Positions 1-8,002 of a DNA stretch of 64,000 nt are shown one piece after another (the first letter of the stretch is position 1; the number at the start of each line of letters is the position of its first letter). Origin of the DNA: an uncultured Bacilli bacterium (GTDB lineage Bacteria > Bacillota_I > Bacilli_A > RF39 > UBA660); assembly GCA_934162195.1 (NCBI GenBank), contig CAKPHO010000002.1, positions 1 through 64,000 on the forward strand, written 5' to 3'. The notes beneath the pieces are model-generated. The model was not told the DNA's origin. It saw only the letters and a program-made list of their open reading frames with translations, and did no database searches. A program made the position numbers and the translations under genes.

Positions 1-1326
1 GTAATGAATACAATCAAAAAATCACAAAAGGGAGCCGCTGAGAGAAGTGCAGAGAACTATATTGATGCTGTAGAAACCACAGTTGCAACTAAACGTTTAG
101 ATAATGTTATTTTAGAAGGTGAATATATAATTCAACCAGATGGGAGTTTATGTCCACTATCAGGATGTGGAGAAAATGATAAAGATAAAGTTATTATAGA
201 GATGGAAGGAAATAAACCATCAGGCGGAACAATAACAATAAATAATGGTCAAGTAACAAATAACTCAACAATGACAATAGGAGAATATGATGTAAGTTAT
301 GATGAAACAACAAAGAAATATACTGCCACAAAATTAGAAACATATTCTATAAAATATAATCTAACAAATGTAAGTGGAGATAATAATAATGGATCAAGTA
401 TAACAACAAAAGGTGTTAAAGTGTTAAAATTTACTGCTAATTCAGGATATGTTTTACCAGATAGTGTAACAGTAGCAGGAGCAACAAGTGTATGGGATAA
501 AACTACCGGAACATTAACATTATCCAAAGTAAATGGTGATGTAACTGTAACAATAATAGGAGAAGAAATGCCTCCATATACCAATGGAGAAGTAGTATAT
601 TTTAATGTAACAACAGGAGAAAAATGCTTGTCATCCGATTATACAGAAACTCAAAGTAATATAGGAGTAAAAGAAGGATGTATGAAATTCTATGCTTTTA
701 ACGATGATGGCAGCGATAAATTAAATTTAATATTAGATCATAATACAACAGCAGCAGTAGCATGGAATAATACATATAAAAATGATAGCGGTAGTATAAT
801 CAGTGCTAAAGGTCCAAAAGAATTATTAGACCAATTAAAAACAGATACAGATGGATGGAAAGGAACAGAAATACCGACAAATTACGGACGAACAAGTAAA
901 GCAAAATATACAATAGATTATAGTGAATATAAAGCAAGATTAATAACAGCACAGGAAATAGCAACAATAACCGGTTATACAGACTGGAATGAATGGTTCT
1001 ATTTCTTAGAAAGCAAAACAACATCGCCCAGTTCAACATGTAAAAATGGAAATACTAGTGGTTGTAAGTATGGATGGTTGTACGATAGAACAGGCACAAA
1101 TTGTACAACATATGGATGTTTAAATAATTCAGATAAGTCAATCGCTGGTTATTGGACAGCTTCTTCTGAAGCTAGAAGCTCTTACAATGCTTGGTACATT
1201 GCCTTAAGTATTAATGTCACTCAGAATGGTAAATTATATGCTGCTGCCGTGGACAGCACCACCGCTGACCGTTCGAGCCACGGTGTTCGCCCTGTTATAG
1301 AAGTATTAAAATCTAAACTAAAATAA
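1..1326 (+). CDS. Type IV pilin-like surface protein with C-type-lectin-like variable end (5' partial)
   Basis: The window begins inside this gene; the reading frame is open from base 1. The first residues V-M-N-T-I-K match the end of the hydrophobic pilin helix seen in full in the paralogues at 20363 and 45945, so the prepilin cleavage site and most of the helix lie upstream. After the helix comes the shared G-A-A-E-R-S-A segment, then a beta-rich globular region. About 75 residues (bases ~343-570) form an Ig-like module that the 45945 paralogue lacks. The last ~60 residues (G-Y-W-T-A-S-S ... G-V-R-P-V-I) look like a C-type-lectin/FGE-type fold. From about 1168 codon usage shifts toward C/G endings, most strongly at 1235-1290, as in DGR variable regions. 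It is probably an exported pilus subunit or adhesin. The pilin relationship is clear; the ligand is unknown. Confidence 0.85.
   Translation, partial: VMNTIKKSQKGAAERSAENYIDAVETTVATKRLDNVILEGEYIIQPDGSLCPLSGCGENDKDKVIIEMEGNKPSGGTITINNGQVTNNSTMTIGEYDVSYDETTKKYTATKLETYSIKYNLTNVSGDNNNGSSITTKGVKVLKFTANSGYVLPDSVTVAGATSVWDKTTGTLTLSKVNGDVTVTIIGEEMPPYTNGEVVYFNVTTGEKCLSSDYTETQSNIGVKEGCMKFYAFNDDGSDKLNLILDHNTTAAVAWNNTYKNDSGSIISAKGPKELLDQLKTDTDGWKGTEIPTNYGRTSKAKYTIDYSEYKARLITAQEIATITGYTDWNEWFYFLESKTTSPSSTCKNGNTSGCKYGWLYDRTGTNCTTYGCLNNSDKSIAGYWTASSEARSSYNAWYIALSINVTQNGKLYAAAVDSTTADRSSHGVRPVIEVLKSKLK
1168..1290 (+). other. Candidate DGR variable region in pilin 1
   Basis: These 41 codons lie between the conserved Y-W-T-A-S-S and R-P-V-I anchors. 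The same anchors flank the variable segment of the pilin at 45945, where the residues between them are mostly different. The second half is rich in codons ending in C or G (GCC, GTG, GAC, AGC, ACC), which is unlike the rest of the gene. The segment ends in a core, TTCGCCCTGTTAT, nearly identical to the 3' core of the other copy. In DGRs, conserved 3' ends act as initiation-of-mutagenic-homing sequences. The assignment is inference; no template is in the window. Confidence 0.5.
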
Positions 1327-1331
1327 TAAAT

Positions 1332-1357
1332 AAAACCGTAAAAAATTACGGTTTTTT
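1332..1357 (+). terminator. Rho-independent terminator after pilin 1
   Basis: A perfect 10-bp inverted repeat (AAAACCGTAA / TTACGGTTTT) with a 4-nt loop is followed by a T tract. Confidence 0.9.
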
Positions 1358-1368
1358 CTTTATAAAAA

Positions 1369-1400
1369 AGGAAATAGAAAAGTTATATTGTATATTATAA
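1369..1400 (+). promoter_or_regulatory. Sigma-H-like promoter for the DUF1016 copy 1
   Basis: AGGAAAT, 14 nt, then GTATATTATAAGTAG. The same spacing and sequence recur before the genes at 25994 and 61378, and as AGGATAT-N14-GAAT before 30970 and 56492. The motif resembles the Bacillus sigma-H consensus (AGGAWWT ... GAAT). Confidence 0.6.
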
Positions 1401-1416
1401 GTAGAAGGAGATAATC

Positions 1417-2299
1417 ATGAATTACTATAGAGAAATAAAAGAAGAACTTATAAATAACGAGATAACAAAGAGAGTAAAAGATTATAGTAAAAATAGAAGT
1501 GATTTAAATACATATTATAATGTTGGTAAGTTGTTGTCAGAAGCAGGCAAACATTATGGGGAAGGTATTATTAAGGAGTATTCAAGGAGATTAACAAACG
1601 AATTAGGTAAAGGATATTCAACTACTAGATTAAGGTATATTAGAAGATTTTATGAGATTGGTATAAAATGTCCATCATTGACGGACATTTTGACGTATAC
1701 TCATTATTGTGAGTTGATATGGTTTAATGATATAAATAAAATTTAAAATAGCTGAGCAACAAAACTTGTCAGTAAGACAATTAAGAGAAAGAATAAAAAA
1801 TAAAGAATATGAAAGATTAGATGATAAGACAAGAAAAAAATTAATTAATAATGAAGAACCTAAAATAAACGATTTAATAAAAAATCCCATTTTAATCAAA
1901 AATAGTTATAATTATAAAGAAATATCAGAGAAGATATTACAAAAATTAATACTTGAAAATTTACCGAGTTTTATGAAGAAACTAGGAGAAGGTTTTAGTT
2001 TTATAGATAATGAATATAAAATAAAGCTAGGCGACAAATATAATTATATAGATTTATTACTTTATAATATTAATTATAGTTGTTATGTAGTAATAGAACT
2101 GAAAATAACAGAGTTAAAAAAAGAACATATAGGACAAATAGAAACATATATGAATTATATAGATAAAAACATAAAAAGAGTAGACCAAGATAAAACAATA
2201 GGAATAATCATATGTAAAAAAGATAATAATTTTATAATGGAATATTGTAGTGATGATAGAATATATCAAAGAATGTATGAGTTGATACGAGTAAAATAA
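1417..2299 (+). pseudogene. DUF1016 (YhcG-type) PD-(D/E)XK nuclease, frameshifted
   Basis: Two reading frames together match the intact paralogue at 25994. The first runs 1417-1746 (M-N-Y-Y-R-E-I-K onward). The second continues from about 1745 to 2299. The break lies at ~1738-1750, where the frame read from base ~1744 gives F-K-I-A-E-Q-Q-N-L-S-V-R-Q, aligned with the Y-A-T-Q-A-K-E-R-N-L-S-K-R-Q region of the intact copy. This is consistent with a small indel in an A/T run. The C-terminal nuclease core is still present: Y-I-D-L-L-L-Y and the I-E-L-K active-site strand. The family comprises putative DNA nucleases often found near restriction or mobile loci. It has a good RBS (AGAAGGAGA) and the shared sigma-H-like promoter. 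It is most likely inactive; a programmed frameshift is possible but unsupported. Confidence 0.85.
1665..1691 (+). repeat. Intragenic inverted repeat in DUF1016 copy 1
   Basis: The 9-bp arms AAAATGTCC / GGACATTTT are separated by 9 nt. It sits at the same place in the gene as the different palindromes at 26252 and 59411. Confidence 0.75.
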
Positions 2300-2327
2300 G
2301 ATATTTTCACAATTTTTAAAAAATAGG

Positions 2328-2356
2328 TTTTCAAAATATAAAATGTATGTTAAAAT
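2328..2356 (+). promoter_or_regulatory. Vegetative promoter for sepF
   Basis: A weak -35 (TTTTCA), a 17-nt spacer and -10 TAAAAT lie upstream of the AGGAGG RBS of sepF. Confidence 0.5.
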
Positions 2357-2398
2357 TATCTATAGTAGAGTGGCTAAATGCCTATTAGGAGGATAATT

Positions 2399-2815
2399 AT
2401 GGGATTTTTAAAAAAATTATTTAAAGATGATGAAAATGATAATATATTTTCAACAGATAATGTAAGTGATGCATATTATAATTTAAAACCAGAAGAAGCA
2501 TTACAAGAAAATGAAGGTGGAAGTAAAATGATACTTTTAGAACCTCGTGCTTATTCTGAATCGCAACAAATAGTAGATTATTTAAGAAATAGAAATGCGG
2601 TTGTTGTTAATTTAAAAAGAGTAACTGGTGATCAAGCTAAGAGAATTGTTGATTTCTTAAGTGGAACTATTTATGCAATTGGTGGTGAAATTCAAAAAAT
2701 TGGTGGAGGAATTTTCCTTTGTACACCAAATAATGTGAATATTCAAGGTAAGATTACCGATGAAAAAGATGGCAAAGATATTCATGACAACGATGATATT
2801 AATATAGAATGGTAA
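2399..2815 (+). CDS. sepF: Cell division protein SepF
   Basis: SepF is a membrane-associated FtsZ partner that anchors and aligns the Z-ring in Gram-positive bacteria. The protein (138 residues) begins M-G-F-L-K-K-L-F, the short amphipathic membrane-binding helix. An acidic linker follows, then the conserved core: [25 protein letters not shown] and the glycine-rich [13 protein letters not shown] end. The start at 2399 is chosen over an in-frame upstream ATG because AGGAGG lies 7 nt before it and the amphipathic helix starts there. It precedes divIVA and ileS as in Bacillus-type genomes. Confidence 0.95.
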   Translation: MGFLKKLFKDDENDNIFSTDNVSDAYYNLKPEEALQENEGGSKMILLEPRAYSESQQIVDYLRNRNAVVVNLKRVTGDQAKRIVDFLSGTIYAIGGEIQKIGGGIFLCTPNNVNIQGKITDEKDGKDIHDNDDINIEW

Positions 2816-2822
2816 AAAATAC

Positions 2823-2851
2823 TTTAAATTAAAAGAAAAGTGTGCTACAAT
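2823..2851 (+). promoter_or_regulatory. Promoter for divIVA
   Basis: TTTAAA, a 17-nt spacer and TACAAT lie 26 nt before the divIVA start. Confidence 0.55.
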
Positions 2852-2876
2852 ATCACGTAGTGCCTGAGGTGATAGT

Positions 2877-3335
2877 ATGGAAAAGTTTACAAGAACACTT
2901 CGTGGCTATGATCCAGATGAAGTTAATCACTTCATAGATCAGGTTATCAGTCAAGTTGAAATAATGGTTAATGATATTAAGTCTAAAAATAAGAAGATAG
3001 CTGAGCTTTCTAGTTTAGAAGAAGAAAATGCTAAATTAAAGGAAAAGTTAGCGACATATGAACGTATGGAAGGTACTTTAAATAGAGCAATACTAATGGC
3101 TGAAAAAACTAGTGAGCAGATTAAATTGTCTGCTCATCAAGAAAGTGAAACTATTATTAATGATGCTAAAAGAAATGCTAATAGAATTGTAAATGATGCA
3201 CTTCTTAGAGCGGAAAAGACTGAAATGGAAGCAGATATGCTAAGACGTAATGTCACTATATTCAAAAGAAAATTAAAAAGTATTATAGAAGCTCAACTTG
3301 ATATGGTAAATGATATTGAGAAAGTAGATTTTTAA
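2877..3335 (+). CDS. divIVA: DivIVA/GpsB-family polar coiled-coil protein
   Basis: DivIVA recognises negatively curved membrane at poles and septa and recruits other proteins there. The 152-residue protein carries the N-terminal lipid-binding domain signature (F-x-R-x-L-R-G-Y-D-P-D-E-V-N-x-F-I-D) at residues 4-23. From residue ~25 to the end it is heptad-rich coiled coil, with an interruption near residues 75-90. Bacillus DivIVA is similar in length, while GpsB is about 100 residues, so DivIVA fits better. A GAGGTGA RBS sits 7 nt upstream. The position between sepF and ileS is the usual one. Confidence 0.9.
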   Translation: MEKFTRTLRGYDPDEVNHFIDQVISQVEIMVNDIKSKNKKIAELSSLEEENAKLKEKLATYERMEGTLNRAILMAEKTSEQIKLSAHQESETIINDAKRNANRIVNDALLRAEKTEMEADMLRRNVTIFKRKLKSIIEAQLDMVNDIEKVDF

Positions 3336-3359
3336 AACAATTGATAGAGACGATATAAT
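3331..3359 (+). promoter_or_regulatory. Promoter for the ileS T-box transcript
   Basis: TTTAAA, a 17-nt spacer and TATAAT, directly before the T-box leader. The -35 overlaps the divIVA stop codon. Confidence 0.6.
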
Positions 3360-3365
3360 AGGGAT

Positions 3366-3541
3366 TTTAAAGAGAGTCTGTGGTTGGTGTGAACAGATAA
3401 ATGAAGTATTATATAAATCACTCTTGATGTTTTTAATGGATAAGATTAAAACGGTAACGCGTTATAGTTTCAAGGTGTATATACACAAATTAAGGTGGTA
3501 CCGCGTAACTCACGTCCTTATCTAGGATGTGAGTTTTTATA
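3366..3541 (+). promoter_or_regulatory. T-box leader (Ile specifier) upstream of ileS
   Basis: The leader contains the invariant T-box AAGGTGGTACCGCG (3491-3504) that binds the uncharged tRNA acceptor end. It ends in a terminator, AACTCACGTCC ... GGATGTGAGTT, followed by Ts (3506-3540). The Stem I strands GAGAGT and ACTCTT bracket a specifier loop with ATC, an Ile codon, followed by A. Uncharged tRNA-Ile should stabilise the antiterminator and allow ileS transcription. Confidence 0.92.
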
Positions 3542-3557
3542 TATTAGGGAGGTAATT

Positions 3558-6500
3558 ATGAATAAGTTTGAAGAGCTAGATAAAAGAAAAGCTAGCGAAG
3601 TAGAAAAAGATTTAGTAAAGTACTGGAAAGAGAATAAAGTATTTGAAAAAAGTATAGAAAATAGAGAAGGAAAAAAAGACTTTGTCTTTTATGATGGACC
3701 AATATATGCTAATGCTAAGCCTGGTATTCACCATGTTTTTGCTAAAACTATAAAAGATACATTTTGTAAATATAAAACAATGCAAGGATATAGAGTATTA
3801 AGGAAAATTGGACTTGATACTCACGGACTTCCTATTGAAGTAAATGTTGAAAAGAAGTTAGGATTTACTGGTAAAGCTGATATTGAAAAATTTGGTGTTG
3901 AAAACTTCTGTAAAGAATGTAATAAGGCAACTGCTATCAATATAGATGAGATTAATCATGTGACCGATATGATGGGACAATTTATAGATTGTGATAATCC
4001 ATATATTACTTGTTCTAATGATTATATAGAATCTGAATGGTGGATTATAAAAGAAATGGATAAAAAAGGACTTTTATATCATGGTAATAAAGTTCTTTGG
4101 TATTGTCCTAGATGTGGAACTGAACTTTCTGCTAATGAAGTATCACAAGGTTATGAACAAGTTTCTGTTAACTCTGTTATAGTTCCTTTTAAGGAAGTTG
4201 ATAGTGATAGTTATTTCCTTGCTTGGACAACAACAGCTTGGACTTTAATGGCCAATGTAGCGCTTTGTGTTAATCCAGATTTAACTTATATTAAAGCTGA
4301 ATCTCAAGGATATAAATTTATTCTTGCTGAATGTCTTGCTAATAAAGTATTAGGAGATGAATACAAAGTATTAGAAACATATAAAGGTAGTGACTTAGTA
4401 GGTCGTAAATATGAACAATTAATGCCTTTTGTAAAAGTTGATGGTAATGCTTTTGAAATAATAGCAGATTCTTATGTTTCCGCAGAAGATGGAACTGGTA
4501 TTGTTCATAATGCTCCAGCATACGGAGATGATGATAACCGTGTATGTAGAGAAAATAATATTGGTTTTGTAAATCCTGTAGGACTAGATGGAAGATATAC
4601 AGAAGGTCCTTGGAAGGGAACTTTAGTTACAGATAAAGATTTAGAGTTAGAAATAATTAAATGGTTAAAGGAAAATGACAAACTATTTAAGAAAAATAAA
4701 ATAACACATGATTATCCACATTGTTGGCGATGCCATAGCCCACTTATTAGTTATCCAAAACCAGCTTGGTATATCAAAACAACTGCATACAAAGATAAAA
4801 TTATCGAAGCTAATAAAAAAATTAATTGGTATCCTAGCTATGTAGGAGAAAAACGTTTTGGTAACTGGCTTGAAAATATGGTGGATTGGGGTATATCTCG
4901 TAATCGTTATTGGGGTTGTCCTCTTCCTGTATGGACTTGTTCATGTGGTCATAAGGAAGTTATTGGATCACTTGATGAATTACAAAATTCTATTATGGAA
5001 GATGTAAATGTTCATGAGATGGAATTACATCGTCCATATGTAGATGAGTTACATATTAAATGTAAGGAATGCGGTAAAACAATGAATCGTGTTAAAGATG
5101 TAATGGATGTATGGTTTGACTCTGGTTCTATGCCATATGCCCAATTCCATTATCCATTTGAAAATAAAGAATTATTTGAAAATCAATTTCCAGCTGATTT
5201 TATAGCCGAAGGTCTTGATCAAACCCGTGGTTGGTTTTATGTTTTACTTGTTATTTCAACAATCATTTCTGGAGAAAGTTCATTCAAAAATGTTGTAGTT
5301 AACGATATGATGCTTGATGCAAACGGAAAGAAAATGAGTAAATCGACAGGAAATATTATTGATCCAGTTGAAATCATGACTAAATATGGAGCTGATCCTA
5401 TCAGATGGTATATGTTATATACTTCTCCAGTATGGACACCATTAAAATTTGATGAGAATGGCGTAAAAGAAGTAAACTCTAAATTTATAAGTACATTAAA
5501 AAATACTTATTCATTCTTTGAAATGTATGCTAATGCCGATGGCGTAGATCCAAGAGAATACACAGTAGATTATAACGAACGTGATTTATCTGATAAATGG
5601 TTACTTTCTAAGCTAAACAAATTAGTACGTGAAGTAACTGCATCTTATGAAGAATATAATTTAACTGATGTCGTTAAAAATATAACTAATTTCGTTAGTG
5701 AAGACTTATCTAACTGGTATATAAGAGGAAATAGAAGAAGATTCTGGGAAAGTGAATTAACACTTTCAAAAAAAGCTGTTTACTTAACAACTTATGAAAC
5801 ATTACTTACATTAACTAAGTTAATAGCGCCTGTTGTACCTTTCATTTCAGAAGAAATATATCAAAAACTTACTGGTAGAGAATCAGTGCATTTAGAAAAT
5901 TTCCCAGTATGTAATGAAGAATTAATCAATGAAGAAATCGAAAACAAGATGGATTTAGTTAGAGATATATGTTCACTTGGTAGATTTGCTCGTGAAGACG
6001 CTAAAATAAAAGTTAGACAACCAATTAGTGAACTTATTTTAGCACATGATAATAAGGCCTTAATTGAAACTTTAGAAGACATGATTAAAGATGAATTAAA
6101 CGTTAAAAACATTACTTATATGGAAGATTTAACTGAATATATGGATTATGTAATTAAACCAAACTTTAGAGAAGTAGGAAAGGTATTTGGACCAAAAATT
6201 AAACTATTCCAAGAAGCTTTAGCTAAACTTTCAACACAAGAAATAGAAACTATAAAAAATGGTACACTTACTATTAATTTAGATGGTGAAGATATTGAAG
6301 TTAATAGTTCGATGGTTGAAATCAATGTTAAGATTAAAGAAGGATATTGCAGTAGCAACAATGGTAAGACATTTGTTATTCTAAATACTGAACTTACAGA
6401 AGAATTGATTAATGAAGGTATAGCACGTGAATTAATAAGAAAAATCCAAAGTTTACGTAAGGACGCAGATCTCATTATTACCGATCATATTAATGTATAT

Positions 6501-6656
6501 TATAATGGCGATGATACTATTGATAAAGTTATAAAAGTACATAATGAGTTTATTAAGGGTGAAACACTAGCGTTAGATATTATTAAAGATGAATCATTAG
6601 AACTTGATTGTGATATTAATGATATTAAAGCAGGTATTAAAATTAAAAAGAACTAG
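3558..6656 (+). CDS. ileS: Isoleucyl-tRNA synthetase, type 2, with GxHH signature
   Basis: Charges tRNA-Ile with isoleucine and edits misactivated valine in its CP1 domain. The product (1032 residues) has type-2 (IleRS2) hallmarks, including G-L-D-T-H-G-L-P-I-E. The class I KMSKS loop (K-M-S-K-S, residues 592-596) is intact. The usual HxGH motif is replaced by G56-I57-H58-H59: its first and third residues look swapped. That altered motif has been reported in some type-2 enzymes with extreme mupirocin resistance. CP1 editing, anticodon-binding and C-terminal extension regions follow. The start at 3558 has GGGAGG at the right distance; an upstream GTG at 3495 lies inside the T-box and is rejected. 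It stands alone, between divIVA and a surface protein. Confidence 0.95.
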   Translation: MNKFEELDKRKASEVEKDLVKYWKENKVFEKSIENREGKKDFVFYDGPIYANAKPGIHHVFAKTIKDTFCKYKTMQGYRVLRKIGLDTHGLPIEVNVEKKLGFTGKADIEKFGVENFCKECNKATAINIDEINHVTDMMGQFIDCDNPYITCSNDYIESEWWIIKEMDKKGLLYHGNKVLWYCPRCGTELSANEVSQGYEQVSVNSVIVPFKEVDSDSYFLAWTTTAWTLMANVALCVNPDLTYIKAESQGYKFILAECLANKVLGDEYKVLETYKGSDLVGRKYEQLMPFVKVDGNAFEIIADSYVSAEDGTGIVHNAPAYGDDDNRVCRENNIGFVNPVGLDGRYTEGPWKGTLVTDKDLELEIIKWLKENDKLFKKNKITHDYPHCWRCHSPLISYPKPAWYIKTTAYKDKIIEANKKINWYPSYVGEKRFGNWLENMVDWGISRNRYWGCPLPVWTCSCGHKEVIGSLDELQNSIMEDVNVHEMELHRPYVDELHIKCKECGKTMNRVKDVMDVWFDSGSMPYAQFHYPFENKELFENQFPADFIAEGLDQTRGWFYVLLVISTIISGESSFKNVVVNDMMLDANGKKMSKSTGNIIDPVEIMTKYGADPIRWYMLYTSPVWTPLKFDENGVKEVNSKFISTLKNTYSFFEMYANADGVDPREYTVDYNERDLSDKWLLSKLNKLVREVTASYEEYNLTDVVKNITNFVSEDLSNWYIRGNRRRFWESELTLSKKAVYLTTYETLLTLTKLIAPVVPFISEEIYQKLTGRESVHLENFPVCNEELINEEIENKMDLVRDICSLGRFAREDAKIKVRQPISELILAHDNKALIETLEDMIKDELNVKNITYMEDLTEYMDYVIKPNFREVGKVFGPKIKLFQEALAKLSTQEIETIKNGTLTINLDGEDIEVNSSMVEINVKIKEGYCSSNNGKTFVILNTELTEELINEGIARELIRKIQSLRKDADLIITDHINVYYNGDDTIDKVIKVHNEFIKGETLALDIIKDESLELDCDINDIKAGIKIKKN

Positions 6657-6672
6657 TTTATCTAGTTTTTTT
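6651..6672 (+). terminator. Terminator after ileS
   Basis: AACTAG / CTAGTT hairpin overlapping the stop codon, followed by seven Ts. Confidence 0.8.
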
Positions 6673-6741
6673 GCATATTATTTAGTACTTTACTTATTTT
6701 AAGTTATATATTAAAATATCTTTATAGCGAGGATGATATTT

Positions 6742-7452
6742 ATGAAGAAAATTTTATTATTGATATTAAGCTTTTTGTTTTTAGTACCACTAGCTAGTGC
6801 TAAAACAGTTGATTTAAATGATATTGATTTAAAATTAGATTTTAAAGATGATTGGTATGTTTTTACAAGATATAATTTGGATAACAATTCTTATTTAGAA
6901 GAATTAAATGTTACTAAAGAATATATGCAAAGCTTTTTTGAACATAATTTAGCGTATATTGATGCTCTTCCAAGTAATTTTAATTATGAATTAATTCTTA
7001 GAATAGGTAATGAAAAAAATGAAATAAATAATTTAACTAATTATGATGATGAATTTGTAAAAGGGGTTGCTAAAGAATTAGGAAATCAAACTAATTCGGA
7101 TAAATATGATATATATAATAATGGAACTTATAAATTTGCAACAGTTGAATACTATGATTCAGAGACAAAGTTTAATGTAGTTGCATATTATACAGTTGTT
7201 AATAATAATGGCTATACTTTTCAAATCCAAAAAGAAGAAGTTATTACTGATAATGATAAAGCTGAATTTAAAGAAATTGTTAATACTATAAAGTTTAATG
7301 TTAATGAAAAAGATTCAAATAAAGAAAAAGAAGAAATAAAAAAAGATAATAGTTCATTCAATTGGAGTAGTGTAGTAATATATACTTTGATAGGAGCAGT
7401 TGCCGGAGGAATTGGTGGAGCTATTGCAAAAAAGAAAAAATTAAACAAATAA
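6742..7452 (+). CDS. Secreted, C-terminally membrane-anchored protein of unknown function
   Basis: I do not recognise the family. The 236-residue product has a clear N-terminal signal peptide (K-K-I-L-L-L-I-L-S-F-L-F-L, then L-A-S-A around residue 21). The central domain is ~170 residues, alpha/beta-like and rich in D/N/Y, and is followed by a lysine/glutamate linker. It ends in one membrane span (S-V-V-I-Y-T-L-I-G-A-V-A-G-G-I-G-G-A) and a K-K-K-K tail. It is therefore probably displayed outside the membrane. An ATG nine bases upstream overlaps the GAGGATGAT RBS, so 6742 is preferred. It sits alone between two terminators. Confidence 0.75.
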   Translation: MKKILLLILSFLFLVPLASAKTVDLNDIDLKLDFKDDWYVFTRYNLDNNSYLEELNVTKEYMQSFFEHNLAYIDALPSNFNYELILRIGNEKNEINNLTNYDDEFVKGVAKELGNQTNSDKYDIYNNGTYKFATVEYYDSETKFNVVAYYTVVNNNGYTFQIQKEEVITDNDKAEFKEIVNTIKFNVNEKDSNKEKEEIKKDNSSFNWSSVVIYTLIGAVAGGIGGAIAKKKKLNK

Positions 7453-7482
7453 TACTGTAAAAAAATAGATAAATTTACACAA

Positions 7483-7506
7483 ACACCTTTACAAAGGTGT
7501 TTTTTT
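7483..7506 (+). terminator. Terminator after the secreted protein gene
   Basis: ACACCTT / AAGGTGT hairpin followed by a T run. The mraZ promoter -35 lies inside it. Confidence 0.85.
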
Positions 7507-7516
7507 GTACTAAAAT
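7488..7516 (+). promoter_or_regulatory. Promoter of the division/cell-wall cluster
   Basis: TTTACA (7488-7493), a 17-nt spacer and TAAAAT (7511-7516), just before the MraZ boxes. Confidence 0.6.
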
Positions 7517-7518
7517 AG

Positions 7519-7552
7519 TGGTAGACAGTGGTTAAATGTGGAGAAAAGTGGG
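7519..7552 (+). promoter_or_regulatory. MraZ operator: four GTGG boxes in 10-bp phase
   Basis: GTGG starts at 7519, 7529, 7539 and 7549, exactly one helical turn apart, just after the -10. MraZ proteins are known to bind such direct repeats upstream of their own gene, as a ring-shaped multimer, and to autoregulate the dcw cluster. Confidence 0.85.
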
Positions 7553-7559
7553 TGATTTT

Positions 7560-7994
7560 ATGTTTATGGGGGAATATCATTACTCAATTGATGAAAAAGG
7601 AAGATTAACCATACCGGCTAAGTTGAGATACGAATTAGGTGAAAATTTTATTGTTACGCGTGGATTAGATGGTTGCTTATTTGTTTATCCTAAAAATGAA
7701 TGGGAAAATATAATCCAAAAATATAAAGAATTGCCTAATACCAAGGATGCACGTAATTTTATGCGTTTCTTCTTATCTGGGGCTACTGTATGTGAATTTG
7801 ATAAACAAGGAAGAATCAACATTAGCGCACCACTTACTAAATATGCTGAACTAAAAAAAGACTGTGTTATTATTGGCGTTAATGATCGTCTTGAAGTTTG
7901 GAGTAAAGAAAGATGGGAATCATTTATCGATACTAATGAAGATAGTTTATCAGATATAGCAGAGAAGTTATTTTCTAGTAATTTAGATATTTAG
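7560..7994 (+). CDS. mraZ: Transcriptional regulator MraZ
   Basis: MraZ is a ring-forming DNA-binding protein of the AbrB/SpoVT swapped-hairpin fold that autoregulates the cell division cluster. The 144 residues match the usual length. Both repeats of the family are visible: the first D-E-K-G-R-L-T-I-P-A-K near residue 12, and the second D-K-Q-G-R-I-N-I-S-A-P near residue 83. The start is set at 7560, where M-F-M-G-E-Y matches family N-termini; an upstream in-frame ATG at 7536 lies inside the operator. It is first in an operon with rsmH, ftsL and pbpB, and the four GTGG boxes directly upstream are its expected targets. Confidence 0.95.
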   Translation: MFMGEYHYSIDEKGRLTIPAKLRYELGENFIVTRGLDGCLFVYPKNEWENIIQKYKELPNTKDARNFMRFFLSGATVCEFDKQGRINISAPLTKYAELKKDCVIIGVNDRLEVWSKERWESFIDTNEDSLSDIAEKLFSSNLDI

Positions 7995-8002
7995 GAGGAT
8001 AT

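Noticed and set aside
1738..1766. Programmed frameshift joining the two halves of DUF1016 copy 1
   Set aside because: No slippery heptamer with a downstream structure is evident, and another paralogue is also broken; simple decay is the better explanation.
3495..3557. In-frame upstream extension of ileS from a GTG
   Set aside because: It runs through the T-box and terminator; the ATG at 3558 has a proper RBS and the family N-terminus.
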